64,000 bases of DNA from Dactylorhiza incarnata (lineage: Eukaryota > Streptophyta > Magnoliopsida > Asparagales > Orchidaceae), in contig JAWHQI010000019.1 of the NCBI GenBank assembly GCA_033032865.1, forward strand, positions 10,892,001 through 10,956,000, in the 5' to 3' direction. The notes beneath the pieces were generated by a model that saw only the letters and a program-made list of their open reading frames with translations, was not told the origin of the DNA and searched no databases. The position numbers and the translations under genes are program-made. How positions within the stretch are numbered: the stretch's first letter is position 1; the number at the start of each line of letters is the position of its first letter. Of this stretch, positions 1 to 11,219 are shown in pieces.

Positions 1-1082
1 ATTTATTAATTGTTCCGGTAACTCTACAAATCGATGTCTCGAGGTTAAGAAGGTGTATTTACAACCATACACTAGCAAGTTTGTTACGAAAAACTGATTA
101 TTTCTTATGGTCATGAGAACTTATAGCCCAGTCTTACTTCTATCCAATCTAAATCTTACTTGGTCCTGCACTGAATTTGTCGCTTATGACATCCTTCCCT
201 TGTGACCGGTAAGAGCTTGATGACCAAACGTCCATATAAAAGACAAGACAACATTGCTTGGATCAGGAAGTTAGAGGAATTCCCTAAGCTCTTAACCTGA
301 TTTTCTTGATTTCAAGAGTCTTATGTCCATACACTGGACAACCCTTTACGTATAACCAAGTGATTAACAAGTTGATCACTTTTGTCGACTTAGATTCAGC
401 CTTGGAGCAATAAGATGAGTACACGCTCACTCATGAAGTGTACCATTCACTTAACTTGTCAGTATAACTATAGCGGTCACCACTTGGTATAACAATCCCT
501 ACTATTTAAGGTGAAGTAATTCTCCAAGGGTCTCAAACTTCTAAGGAGGGTTGACCCACAAACAAAAGTGTATGAATAAGATCTCGCCAATACCTGAGTA
601 TCGTTGAATACTCCAAACCTCGAGATTACTATGAAAATGTCATAACCTTTTCTAAACAAGTCTAGGGGGCAATCCAAGTCGGTATTTTATTGGCCCAATA
701 AACAAAAGGATAAGCCCCTACCGATTTGGGCTAAGTCTTTTCAGTACTTCTACGGTATATTCATCTTACATACGTACATAAACTTTAGGGCATATATTCT
801 CTGACTTGGTGTTCCACCCTGAGACATATTGTTATGATAAGACTTAGGCTCCCGATGTTATAAGTTATGCTACCTTTTTCGAGTTCCCTATAAGATTAAC
901 TAGGAAAGGAGGCCTTTTCAAGGAAAATTCAAATTCCAATTCGAGCTCTGGTATTTTATGGTGGTTGCCTCAACGTACTGCAATGGGAAGTAACAAGTTA
1001 TGGTAAGGGAGTTATGCTTATGGGTCTTCTATTACTCTAAAAGAAGACTACAGACACCCGATCTCCTCGAGATTGTCCTACC
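1..1082 (-). mobile_element. Internal (non-coding) segment of minus-strand LTR element B, left of the element 1 insertion
   Basis: This stretch continues at 10892 once element 1 and its CTACC target duplication are removed. It therefore belongs to the internal region of minus-strand element B, whose LTR lies at 11220-16433. Joined to 10897-11219, it gives about 1.4 kb downstream of the B primer site, where a leader and gag would be expected. The longest minus-strand reading frame (477-677, 66 codons) resembles no gag protein I know, and no zinc knuckle is visible. B may therefore be a non-autonomous element with a non-coding interior, or gag may start further left outside the window. Assignment to B rests on the target duplication. 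Confidence 0.6.
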
Positions 1083-1502
1083 TGTAATGCCCCTGATTTT
1101 TACGGTATTTGTTTAATTCAGTGATGGCGTGTTAATGACGTCGGGGTGTTACTTCTAACGTCGAGTTAGCGGCGCGTTGCCATTTGCGCGTTTTCGCGTC
1201 CGTTTGGGTCAAGTCGACCAAATTTTGCGACGACCCGGAATTGGAAAATTTTACGTTAGGAAATTAGATTATTTAATTTTAAACTTGTCTATCAAGTTTC
1301 GTCGTGGTCCGAGCCATTTTGAAGCCTCGGTGTATTTTAGAAGTTTTGTATATATTTAAAGCTCGCCGTAACTTCCGCCATTCATATCTCGAAAACGGCA
1401 CGTCGGATTTTGATTCCAACTTCGTCGTTGGATTCGTAGCACCGTCGTTCACTTTAAGCGAAATTTTCGTTGGATTCGGCGTTCGTTTATTTTTATTGAT
1501 AA

Positions 1503-1537
<35 letters not shown>

Positions 1538-3619
1538 AAATAAATTCAGAATGTATAAATATATATATTCATGATATTTTATGCGTCGACTCCCTCTCCC
1601 CCCTATGCGTCGACTTCTTCTTCCCCTCTCAATGCATGCGTCGATTTACTCCTCCCCATGCGTCGATTTACTCCTCCCCATTGCGTCGACTTCTCTTCCC
1701 CCTGCGTCGAATCCCCTTTCCAGCCTTGCGTCGACTCTCCTTTTTGCATGCATGCGTCAACCCCTTCATTCTTTTATTAATGATAATAATAATAATGATA
1801 TTATTATTATTATTATTAAAATTATGTGTTGTTGCCTAAAAGAAAACGAACCAGCTTCTGCTTCTTCCTCATTCTGTCTGAACCAGAGAGAAAAAGCGAG
1901 CGACGGGAGTGGCGATTTCTTGAATCTTCCGGACGCCGCCGACGGAGCTCCGGTGGTCGAAATCGCGAGCCGAGCATAGTTTCGGAAATCTCTCGACGAG
2001 AGCTTCGTCCTCGTGGTAATTTCCTTCCGCTTCGTGAAACTTTTTCGTTAGGTCTTTTGTACCCTAACCTTTTCTAGCCCGATCTCTTGTAGATCTTGAC
2101 TCCTCTCGCCTTCTCGTAACCCGATCTACAACGGGGAGCGATTCAGAGAGTTTTTCCAGCAAAACCTAAGGCAAGTGGTGTTCTTGCCCTTGCTCTTTCT
2201 CTTTGCCATATAACAGCTCCAAGCCGGTGCTCTTGATCTAACTGCGCCATATCTCCATTTTATACTCTATTATTGCTGCTAATAATTCGATATTATGCAA
2301 GTTAATAAAAGAAAAAAAAAAGATTTTTGTTAGCTTCATATCTCCTTGATTTTCACATTTGCTACTTGCCTTATGGTATGATATGTTCTGTTGGGCCTCG
2401 CCCCTTTCCCTTTGAAATTGCATGAAAATATGAATTCTGTCGGAGGTCGTACACGATGTTGGCGGTGCCATCGGTGCGATGCTCTTTAATTTAATATATT
2501 CTGTTGGAGGCCGTACGCGGTGTGGTTTTTTCCCCCGGTGCAGTGCTCTTTTAAGCTTTTGATTGGGAGGCCGTACGCGGTGTGGTTTTTGCCCCCGGTG
2601 CGGTGCTCTTCTTTTTGATGAGCTGATCAATCTATATAATTCTGAACAAGAGTAACATGATTAATAATTTGAAAACGGATAGCTTTTCTTTTGCTTATGG
2701 CGAGTTTTGTCATCGCCTGTGTTCTCACCTTTGTTTGGTGAGCTTATTCTGCTGATTTTTAGTTGTTCTGCTGTTTCCTTTTCTGCTGATGATTATATAC
2801 TTCTGTTATTTCTTTTCCTGTTGATTATTAGTTGCTAGCTTTGTCATCACTGACCCTTGCAGCTTCTGTTTCCCTCCGGTCTCGCGGATGGTTTGCTTAC
2901 TTTCTTATTTTCTGCACCACTTGTACTTGCTTCTGAGGTGTTCTTTCTTTGAATGCCTCAGGTTCTGGATAGTAGCAGGTGTTAGCGCAGAGCTGCGTTA
3001 GTTGCCGTCTTCTGACTCTCTTGAGGTAGCGTATTCTGTGGACTTGTCGGCCCATGGGTTCGTGTCAGGTGTTGACGCCCGTGGTGCCGTTTAGTTAGAC
3101 TTTTGTTTCACTGCTGCTGTTACTTGTTGTTCACTTTTGAACACTTGTTCTGGAATGATTAGATATTGGTTGGCTTTATGGCCCCTGGTTAGATATGCTA
3201 AGGTAATATGGCATTACATATCATATTTTGAAATGTTAATCTCACTAATTTTTGCGCGTGATAAATCTACTTTTATATCTAGTAAATCCACACATTCGAT
3301 CTTGCATGGTGCACCTCACTAGGTTTTCATGTTCAAGTAGGCCACTAAGTAATTAAATCAAGTATTTTTCCGCTGCGTAAAACTATATTTTAAAAGCGTG
3401 GACTAGTTGATCCACCAAGCCGAGGGACGCGTCTTGTTAAATTTTTCTGCATAAATTTTATTTGAATCTCTTTGAGTTCATAATAACATTGCTTGGACTG
3501 TGATGAAGGATGAATTGCCTTAACGTCAGTAGGCGTCCCCTACATGACGTGGCATCACAACGCGTAGCTTTCCCTACTCTGATAGCATTTTAAATGTTGG
3601 AAAAATGCGGGTTGTGACA
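1083..3619 (+). repeat. 5' LTR of element 1 (2537 bp)
   Basis: Direct repeat of 8380-10891; starts TGTAATGCCCC and ends GGGTTGTGACA. It has an (ATT/TAA)n block near 1503-1540, a TATA-like stretch at 1553-1567 (GTATAAATATATATA), then about nine copies of a motif built on TGCGTCGA (1580-1760), and later a block of GGAGGCCGTACGCGGTG repeats (2440-2610). It would supply promoter and polyadenylation signals. It is 25 bp longer than the 3' LTR, mainly because the TATA-like stretch is absent from the 3' copy. Confidence 0.95.
1580..1760 (+). repeat. TGCGTCGA motif array in the 5' LTR of element 1
   Basis: About nine copies of (A)TGCGTCGA, most reading TGCGTCGAC or TGCGTCGAT, are separated by 12-25 nt of C/T-rich spacer. 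GTCGAC is itself a 6-bp palindrome. The same array is at about 8857-9040 in the 3' LTR. In this family the array lies downstream of the TATA-like stretch, probably in transcribed LTR sequence. No protein is implied: reading frames across the array only translate the repeats. Confidence 0.8.
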
Positions 3620-3621
3620 GT

Positions 3622-3633
3622 TGGTATCAGAGC
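3622..3633 (+). other. Primer binding site of element 1 (initiator Met tRNA type)
   Basis: TGGTATCAGAGC begins three bases after the 5' LTR end at 3619. This is the common plant LTR-retrotransposon primer site complementary to the 3' end of initiator methionine tRNA. It fixes the element as plus-strand and confirms the LTR boundary. Confidence 0.95.
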
Positions 3634-3802
3634 TAGGTTCTGTGAAAAAGGTAGTTGGTTGGTTTGGCGTGAGCCAAACGACCGCTATCCTAAGCAGAAC
3701 CTCATAAGATCATTTCATTGTATACACACACCGATATGTCATCAGTATGTCTTGACCGAAGCATATTCACTACACTCATAGCATGATAAGAAGTATACGG
3801 GG

Positions 3803-3978
3803 CATATTATGTAGTATGGGATGCATAATATGTGTTCGTATATGGATCCACCATAGGTGGCAACATGTGACGGTTATGTAGTATGGGATGCATAACCACC
3901 ATTACATGGATGCCCATTAGCACATTTTCTTTTTCGTTATATGTAATGTTATGTAGTATGGGATGCATAACATTACAT
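3803..3978 (+). other. Three leader hairpins with one shared 12-nt loop (TAGTATGGGATG)
   Basis: The leader lies between primer site and gag. It contains three hairpins at 3803-3832, 3872-3897 and 3941-3978. All have the same loop, TAGTATGGGATG (3812-3823, 3879-3890, 3954-3965), and the same inner stem TTATG/CATAA. The outer stems differ but are perfectly paired: CATATTATG with CATAATATG (9 bp), GGTTATG with CATAACC (7 bp), and ATGTAATGTTATG with CATAACATTACAT (13 bp, extendable by a wobble and one more pair). Keeping base pairing while the sequence changes points to selection on RNA structure. The place in the leader would suit packaging, dimerisation or translation control, but that function is inference. 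Confidence 0.85.
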
Positions 3979-4428
3979 GTGTACGCCGCTCATAACGTGC
4001 ATTAAGGCCTCTTTCAAGAATGCATAGCACTGCATACATTCATATCATCGCATAAGCACGCGTGCCAAGTTAAAGACATACCAGATGACATATGTACATA
4101 CATGATTTGAAAAGAAATTTAAATGTCATGCACTCATGTCATAGCACAAGAGTCAATAGGATGATGGTGCATCATCCTAAGTTTAATCGTTGCATCATTT
4201 CATGAAATTCCAGAGCAAGGTAACAGCAATAGCAGGTCGTTTTCTTTCCTGTTCCGAATTGATCCGGGATATTTCCGAGTCTGTTTGGCTTAAGCGTCTT
4301 AAGCCTATTTCTGATTGGATGTCCATCTATCTTGTAGACATGTCTCGTAGGAGAGCGACGCGGTCGAGTTTGCTAGCTTAGGTGTCTTAAGCTAGGTCTT
4401 GATAAGTCGTTGTTTGTATTTGTAGAAG

Positions 4429-4990
4429 ATGACCCCGAAGCATTTTGCAATGAGGGCGATTTCCCAGTTTGAGGGTGAGTCTCCAGATTTTCATATCGAA
4501 GCGATACTAGATAAACTACGTCAGAGCATTGAAACAATGTCAAGGCAGGTGTTTGTAATGCAAACGCAGTTGCAGACATTGCTTACTGCCACCTTGAGGA
4601 AGCAGCCTGGTGTGAAGTTTCCTGTGTTGGTTGAATACCAGAGTGAGATCGGTAAATCGAATAGATTCGCTCCTGAGTTGATAACTGCTGAGGAGTGCAA
4701 GGTCAGAAATTTCTTGGGCGATCTTCAAGGTAACATCCAGCAGTTTGCTAACGCCTACCAATCTGAGACTGATGTGAAAGCAGTTGAAGCTGCCTTTAAG
4801 TTGAGGCTATTGGAAATGCCAAAGATCGTGGCATGTCCTCATTGCTGGAAAAAGAAAGAAGGTTGGGGATGGTGGAAGCCTATGGGCATCTGGCCCCACC
4901 CCAAGGAAAGGATGGGAGAAAGCGTGTAGTTTCTGTGGCCGGTCAGGCCATTCCCTCAGAAAATGTTTCAAGAAATTAGAAGCTCAGAAG
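4429..4990 (+). pseudogene. gag: gag remnant of element 1, with a frameshifted CCHC zinc knuckle
   Basis: Gag would form the virus-like particle and bind element RNA. An open frame runs from 4429 to 4929 (166 codons). It starts with a region rich in Q and T and ends in a W-rich segment. The nucleocapsid zinc knuckle is visible just after it, in another frame: Cys codons at 4925 and 4934, His at 4949 and Cys at 4964, spaced C-X2-C-X4-H-X4-C. The gag frame is therefore broken by a shift before the knuckle. Length is far below a full Tekay gag, and the central capsid motif seen in element D (34610-35170) is not recognisable, so an internal deletion is likely. Gag identity rests on position and the knuckle. 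Confidence 0.65.
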
Positions 4991-6840
4991 CAGCAACGGG
5001 TAATCATAATTCAAGACGCACCTAAAAGTGATTTGGGTTGCACTGCAAGTAATGAAGAGGGGCAAGATGAGATCCGGTGTCGGATGAAGGGAAGGATAAA
5101 CTGATCATGGTGAGCGAGGGAGAAGCTCAGCCTTCAACCCTGGTGATCTTAGGTTAGATTCTGATTCAGTTAATAGTTCTTCGCTATCTCGATTTCTGTT
5201 CAGCTGGCTATGCATGCGATTTTTTGGGAAGTTAAGATAATTAACCGATGAGCACGCGTTCTTTTGATTTTGGTGTTATCCCCTTGTTCGTGGCTAGGAT
5301 CTTTATAATAGTCATTTCTTGACTCCCGATCGAGTTAGTGATTTGTTTCGTGCTAAGTTTTCCCTCGGTTGACTCGGTGGTGTTGAACCATTCCTTTAAT
5401 TTGATTTCGATAGTATGTCAATTGAAAGTGCCAGATTTGGAAGCGGTTAGTATGATTTCTTGGGCAGGGATTGGAGATCTAGTTTGGCGTTGTGGACCGG
5501 TGAGAGGATAAGCGCCTGGACTTCTCGTTGGATATTGATCAACCCTTGAGTGTTGGATTCCCGTATCAAGATTCTCCGGTTATTTCTGCGGTTTGTGCTC
5601 GTCAATCTTTAGAGTCTGGTAGCGAGTCTTTTCTCGTTTTTTTTGTTTCTGTTCTGGAAACTGCTCTCGTTGTGCTGCGTGTTTTGTTGTGTGCGGGTTT
5701 TCAAATGTTTCTCCGGCTTGTCTTCCCGGTCTTCCCCTTGAGAAAGAGGCGGAGTTTGTTTTAGGTCTTGAGCCAGATACCTATCTTTTTGCGAGAGCTC
5801 CTTGCCGCATGGTCCTGCGCGAGCTAGAAGAATGTTTCTGGAAGATTATGAGCAAATTGTACATAGTCGAATGAGGCGACTATTGAGGTAAATGTTCATC
5901 ACCTCGAATAGATGATTCGTTTGATCAGTTGCGAGATGGATCCGTGTTCTCGGAGATTAGACTTCGTTTAGACTTTTGTCTGTAAAGGATCCGTGAGTCG
6001 GATGTTCCATGGACTGCCTGTTCGTTCCCGTTATGGGCTTTACTTTGAGATCTTAGTGGCGACCTTTGATTTAGCTAATGTTTCCTCTGCCTTCATGAAA
6101 TCGATGAATGGAGTGTTAAGAGAATTTTCCGGACCATCTTGTGGTCGTCCTTAGAAGTGGTGTTTGATACGCTCGAAGAGTGCAAAGGATCATGCTGAGC
6201 TTTTGTAATTGGGAGCGGTCTGCATTGTGAGAGCGCAAGTTTGTTTGCCAAGATGAGCAAGTACAAGTTCGGATGTCTTTAGTTACCTATCTGGGTCATG
6301 TTATTAATGAGAATGAGTTTTCGACGGACCCAGTATAGATCGCTGAGTGATTGGTTTGTAAGAGATTTACAACATCAAGGAAATATGGAATTTTTGTAGG
6401 ATTGACAGGATGATATAGAATGCTTGTGTATTGATTCTTGTGTTTACTCGTGTCTCGGGTTAGGTTTGTGTAGGAGAATTCAACTTTTGTTGGGGTGACT
6501 AGTGCGAAGGAGCCTTTTAGAAAATCGAAGAGAAGATTGAGCACTGCTCCAGTTTTGATCTTACCTACCGAAGGACTGGTGTCCTGTTTATGTAGATGAG
6601 TTGTACATTGAGCCTAAGTATGTCTCAAAAAAAAATGTGATCGCATACGGTTTGAGGAAACCGAAAATTCATGAAGAGAATTATCATGCGCATGATTTGG
6701 AATTTGCCCCAGTAATCTAGACATTGAACCTTGGAGACTATTTTGGTATGACGTGTTGTGTATGGTTTACGAGCCATAAGAATTGAAGCATATCTTCGTT
6801 CAGAAGGAGTTGATTCAGCCCCAGAGAAAATGAATAAAAT
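4991..6840 (+). pseudogene. pol: Degenerate protease/RT/RNase H remnants of element 1
   Basis: No long open frame survives, but pieces appear in the expected order. Around 5765-5830 a frame reads LEPDTYLFARAPCRMVLREL, matching the segment that opens the Gypsy RT. Around 6019-6100 the frame YGLYFEILVATFDLANVSSA matches the RT block that normally reads ...MPFGLTNAP. Around 6280-6420 the block YLGHVI and its successor (RT C-terminus) are recognisable in shifting frames. At about 6548-6830 come RNase H remnants, including a degraded version of the TDHKSLKY and FTQKEL segments near 6760-6815. Frames change every 50-100 bases and stops are frequent. The protease active site was not found. Confidence 0.7.
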
Positions 6841-7019
6841 ATATTGTGAATTCTGGCATTGGCATTCGTTACCACTCGGATCCTACTAGGTTGTATAGAG
6901 ATTTGAATCATGTTGTTTGCTAGTATTAGTTTTGTTATCGGTTTGATGAGGTCTCCCCTGAGACACAATTTTTTTGTGTGATCTATCGTAAATGGATGGA
7001 TAAATTACGCCTTTAAGTC

Positions 7020-8077
7020 TTGAGTCAGATCGAAACCCCAGGATTGTTTTTTTTGTCGTGTTTCTGGCAGAGCTTGCTAGGAGCTTTGGGCACCGACCTC
7101 CGGCATTCTACCGCTTACCGTCCGCAGACAAATGGTCAAACGGAGAGAGTGAATCAGATCGTGGAGGAGATGATTAGGTGTTATACTCTGGATCATGGTG
7201 GAGTTTGGGATAAGCGTATTGGATTGATGGAATTTGCCTACAATAACAGTTATCAAGAAAGTGTTGTTATTGGCAATCTCACTATTCATTGCTTGTTGTT
7301 TGGGATAAGCTCTAGGAAATTTCATCTATTAGCTCCAGGAAATTTCATTCATTAGGAAAAAAAATTCATCATTTTGGAATATGTTGGCTGTTGGTGGTGG
7401 TTGGTTTACCCTTCCTGAAATTTTATACTTAATTTAATTTTGGGACTGCTATGCTTAATCAGTTGGGAGTTTAAATCTCTATATGGGAGGCGTAGCAGGA
7501 CTCCCTTGTTTTGGGCCGAGGTTAGTGAAAGTCCGTTGTTAGGCCCAGAAGCTTTGGAAGAGATGAGCGTTGTTGTGACTCATATCCGCGAGAAGCTCTG
7601 CGTTGCTCAGGAGCTGTATGAAAAGTATGATAATCGGAGAAGAGTGGATCTGGAGTTCGTTGTTGGGGACTTGGTGTTCTTGAAAGTTTCTCCGATGCCA
7701 GGCGTTAAGAGATTTTGAAGGAACCACAAGTTTGACCCCCGGTATGTGGGACCTTTCCAGGTTGTTGAGCGCGTCGGAGTGTCAGCTTTAGATTGGGTTT
7801 ACCTGCTTCCTTCCCTAATGTTCACGATGTGTTTCATGTGAGTCAGTTAAGGAAGTGTGTCCGCAACAATCGTCAAGTTCTCGATTCGGTGCCTCAGTTT
7901 CAGCCTAATTTTTCTTATGTTGAGGAGCCTGTTCGGATTTTGGAAACCCAAGAGCGGGTGTTGCGGAGGAAATCTATTACCATGGTAAAAGTTCTTTGGC
8001 GGAATCATGACGTCGAGAGCGCAACATGGGAGCTGGAATCGGCTATGCGGGAACCTCATCCGCACCTCTTCTTTTAA
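7020..8077 (+). pseudogene. pol: Integrase C-terminal half with chromodomain-like tail, element 1 (interrupted)
   Basis: Integrase joins element DNA to the host chromosome. The preserved part starts at the core: GTDLRHSTAYRPQTNGQTER contains the last catalytic Glu of the D,D-E triad. The zinc-binding N-terminus and the first catalytic Asp are missing; RNase H remnants run almost directly into this segment. After NSYQES (about 7262) roughly 200 bp of unrelated sequence intervene. The frame then resumes at LYGRRSRTPLFWAE (about 7470) and continues through the GDLVFLKVSP block. A stop at about 7718 and a shift near 7780 follow. The last open part (7793-8077) ends with VLWRNHDVESATWE, a chromodomain-like module as in Tekay/Del integrases. 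The copy cannot make a functional enzyme. Confidence 0.85.
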
Positions 8078-8379
8078 TGGCTCAGGTAAAAATCTCCTTT
8101 TCTTTTCCTGCGTTACTTATTTGACCAAATATTGTCTCCTGCACCATTATTTCTCCAAATGTTATTCCTGCACCTTCTTACTTTTCAATTGATTAGTTCA
8201 GGTGAATCCTCTTCCCTGTACCTTTTACCTTTCATTTAATTAGCTCTGGTGAATTTCTTTTCCTGCACCATTTGATTATCTATCCTAGATTTCCTTTCCT
8301 ACACCATGTACCTATCTTAATGTTGTTTTCTGCCCTTATGTCAAGTTTCAGGACTAAACTTTCTTTTAGGGGGAGTGGC
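8078..8379 (+). other. 3' untranslated region and purine tract of element 1
   Basis: A pyrimidine-rich spacer with repeated CCTGCACC-like motifs, and no gene visible. It ends in the purine tract AGGGGGAGTGG (8368-8378) directly before the 3' LTR. This tract would prime plus-strand DNA synthesis. The same spacing of tract and LTR is seen in element A (tract at about 18229-18240). Confidence 0.8.
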
Positions 8380-8799
8380 TGTTACGCCCCTGATTTTTCC
8401 GGTATTTGTTTAATCCAGTGATGGCGTGTTAATGACGTCGGGGCGTTACTTCTAACGTCGAGTTAGCGGCGCGTTGCCGTTTGCGCATTTTCGCGTCCGT
8501 TTGGGTCAAGTCGACCAAATGTTGCGATGACCCGGAATTGGAAAATTTTACATTAGGAAATTAGATTATTTAATTTTAGACTTGTCTATCAAGTTTCGTC
8601 GCAGTTCGAGCCATTTTGGAGCCTCGACGCATTTTAGAAGTTTTGTATATATTTAAAGCTCGCCGTAACTTCCGCCATTCATATCTCGAAAACGGCACAT
8701 CGGATTTTGATTCAAACTTCGCCGTTGGATTCGTAGCGCCGCCGTTCACTTTAAGCAAAATTTTCGTTGGATTCGGCGTTCGTTTATTTTTAGTGATAA

Positions 8800-8840
<41 letters not shown>

Positions 8841-10891
8841 ACATTCATGATATTTTATGCGTCGACTCCCTCTCCCCCTATGCGTCGACATCTTCTTCCC
8901 CTCTCAAAGTATGCGTCGATTTACTCCTCCCCCATGCGTCGATTTACTCCTCCCCATTGCGTCGACTTCTCTTCCCCCTGCGTCGACTCCCCCTTTCCAG
9001 CCTTGCGTCGACTCTCCTTTTTGCATGCATGCGTCGACCCCTTCATTCTTTTATTAATGATAATAATAATAATGATATTATTATTATTATTATTAAAATT
9101 ATGTGTTGTTGCCTAAAAGAAAACGAACCAGCTTCTGCTTCTTCCTCATTCTGTCTGAACCAGAGAGAAAAAGCGAGCGACGGGAGTGGCGATTTCTTGA
9201 ATCTTCCGGACGCCGCCGACGGAGCTCCGGTGGTCGAAATCGCGAGTCGAGCATAGTTTCGGAAAGCTCTCGACGAGAGCTTCGTCCTCGTGGTAATTTC
9301 CTTCCGCTTCGTGAAACGTTTTCGTTAGGTCTTTTGTACCCTAACCTTTTCTAGCCCGATCTCTTGTAGATCTTGACTCCTCTCGCCTTCTCATAACCCG
9401 ATCTACAACGGGGAGCGATTCAGAGAGTATTTCCAGCAAAACCAAAGGCAAGTGGTGTTCTTGCGCTTGCTCTTTCTCTTTGCCATATAGCAGCTCCAAG
9501 CCGGTGCTCTTGATCTAACTGCGCCATATCTCCATTTTATACTCTATTATTGCTGCTAATAATTCGATATTATGCCAGTTAATAAAAGAAAAAAAAATTT
9601 TGTTAGCTTCATATCTCCTTGATTTTCTCATTTGCTACTTGCCTTATAGTATGATATGTTCTGTTGGCCTCGCCCCTTTCCCTTTGAAATTGCATGAAAA
9701 TATGAATTCTGTCGGAGGTCGTACACGATGTTGGCGGTGCCACCGGTGCGATGCTCTTTAATTTAATATATTATGTTGGAGGCCGTACGCGGTGTGGTTT
9801 TTGCCCCCGGTGCAGTGCTCTTTTAAGCTTTTGATTGGGAGGCTGTACGCGGTGTGGTTTTTGCCCCCGGTGCGGTGCTCTTCTTTTGGATGAGCTGATC
9901 AGTCTCTATAATTCTGAACAAGAGTAACATAATTAATAATTTGAAAACGGATAGCTTTTCTTTTGCTAATGGCGAGTCTTGTCATCGCCTGTGTTCTCAC
10001 CTTTGTTTGGTGAGCTTATTCTGCTGATTTTTAGTTGTTCTGCTGTTTCCTTTTCTGCTGATGATTAGATACTTCTGCTATTTCTTTTCCTGTTGATTAT
10101 TAACTGCTAGCTTTGTCATCACTGACCCTTGCAGCTTCTGCTTCCCTCCGGTCTCGCGGATGATTTGCTTACTTTCTTATTTTCTGCACCACTTGTACTT
10201 GCTTCTGAGGTGTTATTTCTTTGAATGTCTCAGGTTCTGGACAGTAGCAGGTGTTAGTGCAGAGCTGCGTTAGTTGCCGTCTTTTGACTCTCTTGAGGTA
10301 GCGTATTCTGTTGACTTGTCGGCCCATGGGTTCGTGTCAAGTGTTGACGCCCGTGGTGCCGTTTAGTTAGACTTTTGTTTCACTGCTGCTGTTACTTGTT
10401 GTTCACTTTTGAACACTTGTTTTGGAATGATTAGATATTGGTTGGCTTTATGGCCCCTGGTTAGATATGCTAAGGTAATATAGCATTACATATCATATTT
10501 TGAAATGTTAATCTCACTAATTTCTGCGCGTGATAAATCTACTTTTATATCTAGTAAATCCACACATTCGATCTTGCATGGTGCACCTCACTAGGTTTTC
10601 ATGTTCAAGTAGGCCACTAAGTAAATAAATCAAGTATTTTTCCGCTGCGTAAAACTATATTTTAAAAGCGTGGACTAGTTGATCCACCAAGCCGAGGGAC
10701 GCGGCTTGTTAAATTTTTCTGCATAAATTTTATTTGAATCTCTTTGAGTTCATAATAACATTGCTTGGACTGTGATGAAGGATGAATTGCCTTAACGTCA
10801 GTAGGCGTCCCCTACGTGATGTGGCATCACAACGCGTAGCTTTCCCTACTCTGATAGCATTTTAAATGTTGGGAAAATGCGGGTTGTGACA
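8380..10891 (+). repeat. 3' LTR of element 1 (2512 bp)
   Basis: Direct repeat of the 5' LTR; starts TGTTACGCCCC, ends GGGTTGTGACA, and is followed at once by the target duplicate CTACC. It contains the TGCGTCGA array (about 8857-9040) and the GGCCGTACGCGGTG repeats. Compared with the 5' LTR it lacks the TATA-like segment between the trinucleotide block and ATTCATGAT. Confidence 0.95.
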
Positions 10892-11219
10892 CTACCACTT
10901 GGTAGTAAAGCGTAATCTTTAGCGTGAAAGTCTCAACGTCTAGACCTATACTAACTTCTTCCCTTAGTAACGTTGGGTATCCCTAACCTTCAACCAAATC
11001 CAGACCCAAGGTCGCTCTTTGGACTAGGATGCGTCACTAAATTGTCTAAGTAAGTCAGAATTTGATCTAACTTGCTGCTTAGTGGACTGTTTTATGTGAT
11101 TTCATACATGGGCACACCACAACTTCTGCTGCATAGTTTGTCCGCAAACTACACTCGAGCGGGGTGACCCAGTATGTTGTGGACTGTTCTCTTATGATCG
11201 TTCGTTCAGTGATACCATT
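10892..11219 (-). mobile_element. Primer-site-proximal internal segment of minus-strand element B
   Basis: Continues the interior of B after the CTACC duplicate at 10892-10896. At 11211-11217 GATACCA is the complement of a TGGTATC primer site, next to the LTR start at 11220. The block near 11107-11160 (ATGGGCACAC...TTTGTCCGCAAACTA) is clearly related to the matching place in element D (about 35507-35545), which ties B and D to one family. No coding sequence seen. Confidence 0.75.

Larger units (their letters stand above)
1083..10891 (+). mobile_element. Element 1: complete Ty3/Gypsy Tekay-like chromovirus copy (degenerate coding region)
   Basis: A full-length LTR retrotransposon with two long direct LTRs (1083-3619 and 8380-10891). 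The ends are TGTAA/TGTTA...GTGACA. The exact 5-bp target duplication CTACC lies at 1078-1082 and 10892-10896. Next to the 5' LTR is an initiator-Met-type primer site, and before the 3' LTR a purine tract. The internal 4.76 kb holds a gag remnant, scattered RT and RNase H remnants, and an integrase ending in a chromodomain-like tail, the order typical of Tekay/Del chromoviruses. Every coding part carries stops or frameshifts and much of integrase is missing, so the copy is dead. Nine differences occur in the first roughly 155 aligned LTR positions, so insertion is not very recent. It sits inside element B. Confidence 0.95.

Noticed and set aside
477..677. A 66-codon minus frame in the B interior as gag
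   Set aside because: No capsid or zinc-knuckle motif; length expected by chance in AT-rich DNA.
3622..3633. TGGTATCAGAGC segments as tRNA genes
   Set aside because: They are primer sites next to LTRs; there is no cloverleaf around them.
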